A DNA stretch of 64,000 nt from Pararhizobium_B sp963760965. GTDB taxonomy: Bacteria; Pseudomonadota; Alphaproteobacteria; Rhizobiales; Rhizobiaceae. Below the pieces are notes generated by a model, which saw only the letters and a list, made by a program, of their open reading frames with translations, had not been told where the DNA came from and ran no database searches. Of the stretch, positions 58,183 through 64,000 are shown one piece after another. The stretch lies in assembly GCA_963760965.1 (NCBI GenBank), contig CAVXEW010000014.1, forward strand, positions 124,001-188,000, in the 5' to 3' direction. Position 1 is the stretch's first letter; each line of letters starts with the position of its first letter. Position numbers and translations under genes: made by a program.

Positions 58183-58638
58183 TCAGGCGTGGGCCGGCTT
58201 CATCCAGCCGCGCAACATGCGCACGGCACGCTGGACGAGATTGCCCCGCTCGACCGACCGGGCATAGTGGCGGATGCGCTCAGCCAGCCCCGGCCCGGTC
58301 ATCGTGCCCTGGTAGTGGCAATCGCACAGCAGGCGATGGGCGTCCTCGTTGCTCATGCCGAAGAACTCCATCGACTCGCCGAGCGTATCGCCCTTCAGCC
58401 CCGCTTCCCTCAGGTCGGGTACGAGGAAGGCGACCGTCATTGGCGTATCCGGCGCACGATAGGCCCGCCTCTCCGCTCTCGGAAGGTATTCGATCTGCCT
58501 GAGCGCGTTCAGCGGACCGGCATGTGCTTCCAGGGCATCTGCCCACCGCCGGAGACGCTGGACGCGATCGAGGGTCTCGCCCCGGGCGGGTAGCGCCGTC
58601 GCTTTCTTGATCAGGTCGTCGGGATTTTGGTGCTTCAT
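58183..58638 (-). CDS. Conserved-looking hypothetical protein
   Basis: 151 aa, not recognised. An Arg-rich soluble protein: KKATALPARGETLDRVQRLRRWADALE, LNALRQIEYLPRAERRAYRAPDTPMTVAFLVPDLREAGLKGDTLGESMEFFGMSNEDAHRLLCDCHYQG and a basic end. No signal or membrane segment. CDCHYQG is the only cysteine-containing stretch. Coding is supported by the ATG at 58638 behind GGAGG and by sensible codon use. Monocistronic on the minus strand; 211 bases upstream contain no gene. Confidence 0.65.
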   Translation of the reverse strand: MKHQNPDDLIKKATALPARGETLDRVQRLRRWADALEAHAGPLNALRQIEYLPRAERRAYRAPDTPMTVAFLVPDLREAGLKGDTLGESMEFFGMSNEDAHRLLCDCHYQGTMTGPGLAERIRHYARSVERGNLVQRAVRMLRGWMKPAHA

Positions 58639-58849
58639 AGTGTCCTCCAGTGCCAGACCCTAATTCACAGCATGAAGATAACACGGCACCTGCACAGCCC
58701 GCACGGCAAAGTGGTCCGCCGGCGATCAACTTTTGTGGCGGGATTGCGGCAGTGTGGAAGGAAGCTGCGGGGCACCCCGCACCGCCGTCTTGCGAGGCGG
58801 ACCTGATCGCCTGCAGTGCCGCAGCGCCGGCCCCGCGAAGACTGGGCTG

Positions 58850-59236
58850 CTAGCCCTCGACCTTTCGCGATCGCCGCCCTGGAGCGAATGCTGCGAGCGC
58901 GACGGCCGCCCAGCCGAGGATCATGAGGGTGCCGCCGGTCGGTGCGGCCATTGCGAAGAGCGAATGCCCCTCGGTTGCGCGCGCGGCGAGATCGCCGGAA
59001 AACAGTATGGTTCCGCCGCCGAGCAGCGCCGAGGCAAGCGTGAACATCCGTGGCCGCGGTCGTCGCGCGTCGAGCGCGATCAGCATCGGAGCGTGCACCA
59101 GGCACATGGCAGCCGCCGGGCCGAGGAGACGCACCGGCCCGCCGCCGTGCGCGGCTCCGGCGGCCATGACGACACCGGCCGCGCCGAGCAGCCCGGCGAT
59201 GAAAGTCAGAAGACGCGAATATGTTTCGTCGGGCAT
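58850..59236 (-). CDS. DUF423 family membrane protein
   Basis: 128 aa, four membrane segments (about 9-30, 38-56, 64-80, 98-120). AGLLGAAGVVMAAGAAH, TLASALLGGGTILFSGDLAARA and PTGGTLMILGWAAVALAAF are the DUF423 pattern. Function unknown. Start at 59236 chosen over a non-conserved upstream extension. Confidence 0.85.
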   Translation of the reverse strand: MPDETYSRLLTFIAGLLGAAGVVMAAGAAHGGGPVRLLGPAAAMCLVHAPMLIALDARRPRPRMFTLASALLGGGTILFSGDLAARATEGHSLFAMAAPTGGTLMILGWAAVALAAFAPGRRSRKVEG

Positions 59237-60097
59237 TGGTCGATCTTTCCCATATGTGCGGACACTGCGATAGCAGGCCAGGGGCGATTCGCCCACGCCC
59301 GGGCTGGGCTACGCCGCCCCCGAAGGACAAGACGACGCATGAAGCGCTTTCTCCATCAGGTACATGGCGGACATTTCTCGAGTGTCACTGAAATTTAGCC
59401 GCAAGGCGTCCATAAACCTGGAAGCAGCCCAGCGGATCAATGGATGCCTGAAAGCGCATTGGCAAGGTGCCCGATGCCGGCCTCCAGTTAGTGCACCGAG
59501 GTCGCGAACTGCACCATGCGGAAGTCCGGGTTCAGTCCGCGCCTTCGCGAGGTGGGCGGCGGCCGCCGTCGAGTGGCCTAGGCAGCTGCAGCTGGCGGCC
59601 ATGAAGGCCTGCTGCGTCCAGTCGATCAAGGACAGACGGAGAAAGGAATCGATCGCCTTGCCATATTCTCGCGCGACGGAATGAGCCTTGCCGACATGGC
59701 TCCATCGCAACGTTCGCGGAGTGGCTTCCTGCTTCCGGATGACGAGCCGGCCCGCGCGAGTGCGTTCTGCCAGTTGGCGAGACCCGGTTCGCCACCCGAC
59801 CGCTGCCTATTAGTTCCATAATCTATCTTATGCGATAAATATATGTACCGTACTGAGCACCAGTTGTTCGTCCGGCATCGGCACCGAACGTCCCCGCCTC
59901 GCATGATCGGTGCGCATCTTCCGGCGACCCTCGGATGACAGCGAGGCGCTGGTTGCAACGCGCCAGCATTAGGACGAAAGTGTGTCCCGGAAAACTCGAG
60001 GAAACCGGCGGCCGATGCCGGAGCGTTCGGAGCATCCCGCTTCGCGGTCTCACCGGACCACGCCGGCCAGGTCTGAAATCGAAAGGAGGCAACTGGC
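59237..60097. other. Long region without an intact gene
   Basis: 861 bases between DUF423 and the universal stress gene. Apart from the TPR remnant I see no credible gene. A locally AT-rich stretch (about 59810-59855) interrupts the high GC and may hold a promoter or mark an old junction. Confidence 0.5.
59309..59750 (-). pseudogene. Remnant of a TPR-type (adenylate-cyclase-like) C-terminus
   Basis: A reading frame of about 130 codons with no proper start (TTG) resembles the tetratricopeptide tail of adenylate cyclase-type regulators: GKAHSVAREYGKAIDSFLRLS...FMAASCSCLGHSTAAAAHLAKA, then CAFRHPLIRWAASRFMDAL, comparable with the usual P-F-R-D-P...L-x-x-F-L-D-G-L-R ending. The N-terminal catalytic part is missing and no other frame carries it. 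Probably a decayed gene; resemblance is from memory only. Confidence 0.4.
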
Positions 60098-60934
60098 ATG
60101 CTACCGAAGACCATCCTGTGCATCATCGGCAATGGCGAGCGCCTCGACAACGCGAAGCGCGCGATCACCATGGCCGAGCAGGCGCAACTGCATCTCTCCT
60201 TCGCCGTAATCGGCGTCGCTCTGCCGCCCCCGGCCGCCGTCAGCTATGCGGTGCCCATGGATGCGTGGACGGAGGAACGCGAAGGCATCGTCGGCTCGGT
60301 TCGGGCAAAGGCTGGGGAAATTGAAAAATTGCTGCAGGCTTCGGCCGTCTCCGGTGACGTTTCCCAACACTATCTCCCGGCTGGAGCAGCCAGTTCGGTC
60401 TCGGGAATGCGCGCCCGCTACTGCGACCTTGCCATGGTCTTCGCCGAAACCGAGGACAATGCCCGGATCCGCAGCCAGGCGCTGCAGGGCCTGCTGTTCG
60501 AGGGCGGCGTGCCGTTCCTGCATGTGCCGGAGGCCGTGACGCCCACGGTCGCCCCGCGAAACATGCTCGTCGCATGGAACGGATCGCTGGAGGCGGCACG
60601 CGCCGTTCATGCCTCTCTCGACATGCTGTCGGGTGCGTCGAGCGTCACGGTCGCCATGGTCGATCCGGTAAGCGCGGAATGGGGCGGCGGCGAGGAACCG
60701 GGCTTCGATATCGGCCGCTTTCTCGCCCGCCACGGGATCGATGTGGACGTGGAGCGCATTTCCGGCGGCGGCAGGGATCCAGCCGAGGTGATCCTGGGCT
60801 GCGCGCGGGACCGCGGCGCCGACATGGTTGTGATGGGTGCCTACGGTCATTCCCGCTTGCGCGAATATGTCTTCGGCGGCATGACCCGGGAAATGCTCGC
60901 CCGTTCTCAGGTTCAGGTCCTGATGATGCACTGA
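60098..60934 (+). CDS. Universal stress protein, UspA family
   Basis: 278 aa with two Usp-like halves. The C-terminal half has the ATP-binding glycine motif GAYGHSRLREYVFGGMTREML; the N-terminal half (LCIIGNGERLDNAKRAITMAEQAQL) is degenerate and likely structural. RBS AAAGGAGG precedes the ATG. Stands upstream of a PPK2 gene on the same strand, so stress-linked nucleotide handling is a reasonable context inference. Confidence 0.9.
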   Translation: MLPKTILCIIGNGERLDNAKRAITMAEQAQLHLSFAVIGVALPPPAAVSYAVPMDAWTEEREGIVGSVRAKAGEIEKLLQASAVSGDVSQHYLPAGAASSVSGMRARYCDLAMVFAETEDNARIRSQALQGLLFEGGVPFLHVPEAVTPTVAPRNMLVAWNGSLEAARAVHASLDMLSGASSVTVAMVDPVSAEWGGGEEPGFDIGRFLARHGIDVDVERISGGGRDPAEVILGCARDRGADMVVMGAYGHSRLREYVFGGMTREMLARSQVQVLMMH

Positions 60935-61065
60935 GGCGCCGACAGGCGGTACTCCGACGCATGAACTCACGGGCGGCGAACCCCTCGCCCGCCCAGCATG
61001 CCGGCATCCGGCATGGTCATTCGAGAAGATCGACGCCCCCGTTGGGCCAGGGAGGATGAAGAACG

Positions 61066-61950
61066 GTGTCCGGAAAGATTGACGACTATCGCGGGCAATA
61101 CGCCTTCAAGCCCGGAAGATCTCCCGGACTGGCCGGCTTCGACGCATCCTCGGCCGGAGCGCGCTTCACCAAGGATGAGGCGAAGCCCGAACTGGCGCGT
61201 CTTCAGGACCTGATGGGTGCGCTCCAGTTTCGCCTCTATGCCGAGGGCCGCCGCTCCCTGCTCATCGTGCTGCAGGGCCTAGATGCGGCGGGAAAGGACG
61301 GAGCGATCCGGCATGTCTTCGCCGGAATGAACCCACAGGGCACCTCCGTCGCCTGCTTCAAGCAGCCGAGCCCGCAGGAGCTGGCGCACGATTTCCTCTG
61401 GCGAATCCATGCCGCTGCGCCGGCCCGCGGCCATGTCGCTGTGTTCAACAGGTCGCACTACGAGGACGTGCTCGTCGTTCGTGTTCACGACCTGGTTCCG
61501 GAGAAGGTCTGGTCGGAACGATACGAACTCATCAACGCCTTCGAGAAGACGCTCGCCGAGAGCGGCACCAGGATACTGAAGTTCTATCTCCACATCACTC
61601 CGGAGGAGCAGCTCGAGCGCTTCGGTGATCGCCTCCGGGATCCGTCGAGGCACTGGAAGATCAGCGAGAGCGACTACACCGAGCGTGACCTCTGGCCGCG
61701 CTACGTCGAGGCCTACGAGGCCGTCTTCCAGCGCACGAGCACACCCGACGCGCCATGGTACATCGTACCGGCGAACCAGAAATGGTTCCGGAATCTCGTG
61801 ATCGGCCGGATCATCACCGACACCATGGAGGAAATGGACATCCGCTTTCCGGCCGCAACTGTCGACATCGAGAAGATCAAGCGCCGCTATCACGCCGAAA
61901 AGATCGAGCAGCGTGAGGCCGCAGAACGGCCTCGGGAAGGCCAGGACTGA
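61066..61950 (+). CDS. Polyphosphate kinase 2 family protein
   Basis: 294 aa. PPK2 phosphotransferase using polyphosphate to phosphorylate nucleotides. Walker A-like GLDAAGKDG (71-79) and Walker B FNRSHYEDVL (127-136) are intact; lid region with WSERYELINAFEKTLAESGTRILKFYLHITPEEQ. Short class as in nucleotide-specific PPK2; substrate class is not certain. Start is GTG at 61066 with GGAGG upstream; the nearby ATG is out of frame. Confidence 0.92.
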   Translation: MSGKIDDYRGQYAFKPGRSPGLAGFDASSAGARFTKDEAKPELARLQDLMGALQFRLYAEGRRSLLIVLQGLDAAGKDGAIRHVFAGMNPQGTSVACFKQPSPQELAHDFLWRIHAAAPARGHVAVFNRSHYEDVLVVRVHDLVPEKVWSERYELINAFEKTLAESGTRILKFYLHITPEEQLERFGDRLRDPSRHWKISESDYTERDLWPRYVEAYEAVFQRTSTPDAPWYIVPANQKWFRNLVIGRIITDTMEEMDIRFPAATVDIEKIKRRYHAEKIEQREAAERPREGQD

Positions 61951-62017
61951 GGTCGTCCGGTTTGCCGGCCAGCCGACCGCAACTTTCTGCGGGATGCCCT
62001 GCCCGCTCGCCGGCCTG

Positions 62018-62530
62018 TCAGGCGGCCGAACTGCGCCGCCAAGCAAAGGCCGGTGCCTCGAGGGCCGGCCGCGCGGATGGCTGGTAGTGCAGCGGGATGC
62101 CGGTCAGCCGCCCCGCCGCGAGGCGTTTCAGGGCAGTCTCGTCGCTCACGGCGAAACTGTCGATGCCACAGCGCAGCATGAGCGGAATCTGGTCGATCAG
62201 AATGTCGCCGACCGCGCGGATCTCGCCTCCGTAGCCGTATCGCGTGCGCAACAGAGCGGCATGCGAGAACGCCCGCCCGTCATTGAAGGCCGGGAACGCG
62301 ACGGCGATGAGCTCAATGCGGTCGAGATGCGGTGCCAACTGCCCGATTTCGTCCGCCGGCTCGACAAGGACGCCATGGCGGAAGTCACTTTCGGCGGATT
62401 TCTCAACAAAATCGAGGAACGTGCGGACCGATCGGACGAGACTTGAACCCGCAGGATCCGGGAAGTCCTCCGCCGCCATGATCCAAGGATCGTCGTCGAC
62501 AAAGCCGGCTTCTCTCCAGATGCGCGTCAT
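62018..62530 (-). CDS. DUF934 protein next to sulfite reductase
   Basis: 170 aa. DUF934, found beside CysI in alphaproteobacteria: WIMAAEDFPDPAGSSLVRSVRTFLDFVEKS, LAPHLDRIELIAVAFPAFNDGRAFSHAALLRTRYGYGGEIRAVGDILIDQIPLMLRCGIDSF. Believed to help assimilatory sulfate/nitrite reduction but without a demonstrated activity. ATG at 62530 abuts the sulfite reductase gene's stop (62532), so it is co-translated. Confidence 0.88.
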   Translation of the reverse strand: MTRIWREAGFVDDDPWIMAAEDFPDPAGSSLVRSVRTFLDFVEKSAESDFRHGVLVEPADEIGQLAPHLDRIELIAVAFPAFNDGRAFSHAALLRTRYGYGGEIRAVGDILIDQIPLMLRCGIDSFAVSDETALKRLAAGRLTGIPLHYQPSARPALEAPAFAWRRSSAA

Positions 62531-62531
62531 G

Positions 62532-64000
<1,469 letters not shown>

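Noticed and set aside
58650..58853. 67-codon plus-strand frame in the gap upstream of the unknown gene
   Set aside because: No RBS or domain and overlaps the DUF423 3' end; coding support too weak.

Overview
The window is a dense, GC-rich, single-copy-looking chromosomal segment from an alphaproteobacterium, most likely order Hyphomicrobiales (Rhizobiales), family Phyllobacteriaceae/Rhizobiaceae. This is inferred from gene content and order (purC-purS-purQ-purL next to bolA/grxD, the DUF1476 ATPase-inhibitor gene, sufBCDS behind an Irr-type iron box, the CysI-DUF934 pair, EcfG-type stress promoters), not from a database search. I see no rRNA, tRNA, insertion sequence, prophage or CRISPR array.

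Layout. 1-2.7 kb: a hybrid histidine kinase (cut by the left edge) and a response regulator with an HD-GYP domain. 2.8-7.7 kb: icd (minus), an SpoU-class RNA methyltransferase overlapping murI, a Pmp3-like membrane peptide behind an EcfG promoter, a DUF4336 protein and rpsD. 7.8-11.3 kb: TtcA-like tRNA thiolase, an inositol-monophosphatase/HisN-type phosphatase, a Bcr/CflA-type MFS transporter and a CGFS glutaredoxin. 11.4-17.7 kb: a minus-strand purine block (purC, purS, purQ, a small lipoprotein, purL) running into bolA and an unrecognised membrane protein that separates bolA from grxD. 17.9-25.3 kb: DUF1476, HpcH/HpaI aldolase, a small hydrolase, a SYLF protein behind a second EcfG promoter, purB with a frameshift, a membrane protein, rpe, a periplasmic binding protein and a flavin reductase. 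25.4-30.3 kb: a maturation cluster for molybdenum hydroxylases (MoxR, CoxE, two XdhC proteins, a MoeA/MobA-like fusion) with no hydroxylase subunit in view. 30.3-42.0 kb: TfoX_N protein, DEAD-box helicase, M23 peptidase, a peroxiredoxin, a YhdP/AsmA-like giant, tyrS, anmK, a methyltransferase and a hydrolase. 42.1-50.6 kb: an iron-sulfur assembly operon (cysteine desulfurase, sufB, sufC, sufD, sufS, DUF59 protein), an opposite-strand ABC membrane domain without an ATPase, then an IscA/SufA-type carrier. 50.6-57.9 kb: a sarcosine/dimethylglycine dehydrogenase-like flavoprotein and gcvT-gcvH-gcvP behind a tandem glycine riboswitch. 58.2-64 kb: an unknown protein, a DUF423 protein, a decayed TPR remnant, UspA, PPK2, a DUF934 protein and a sulfite/nitrite reductase cut by the right edge.

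How it fits together. Three themes recur: one-carbon/purine supply (glycine cleavage plus DMGDH-like flavoprotein feed methylene-THF; the pur genes use it), iron-sulfur biogenesis (suf operon, IscA-type carrier, CGFS glutaredoxin, BolA) serving clients such as the sulfite reductase and the thiolase, and general stress response (EcfG promoters, SYLF, Pmp3-like peptide, UspA, PPK2).

Two genes expected to be intact, purB and the sulfite reductase, each carry an apparent single-base insertion. Finding two in 64 kb suggests assembly error as a serious alternative to true gene decay. I did not find a convincing wholly new system; the best leads are the unknown membrane protein between bolA and grxD, the ATPase-less ABC membrane domain inside the Fe-S region, and the regulatory sites.
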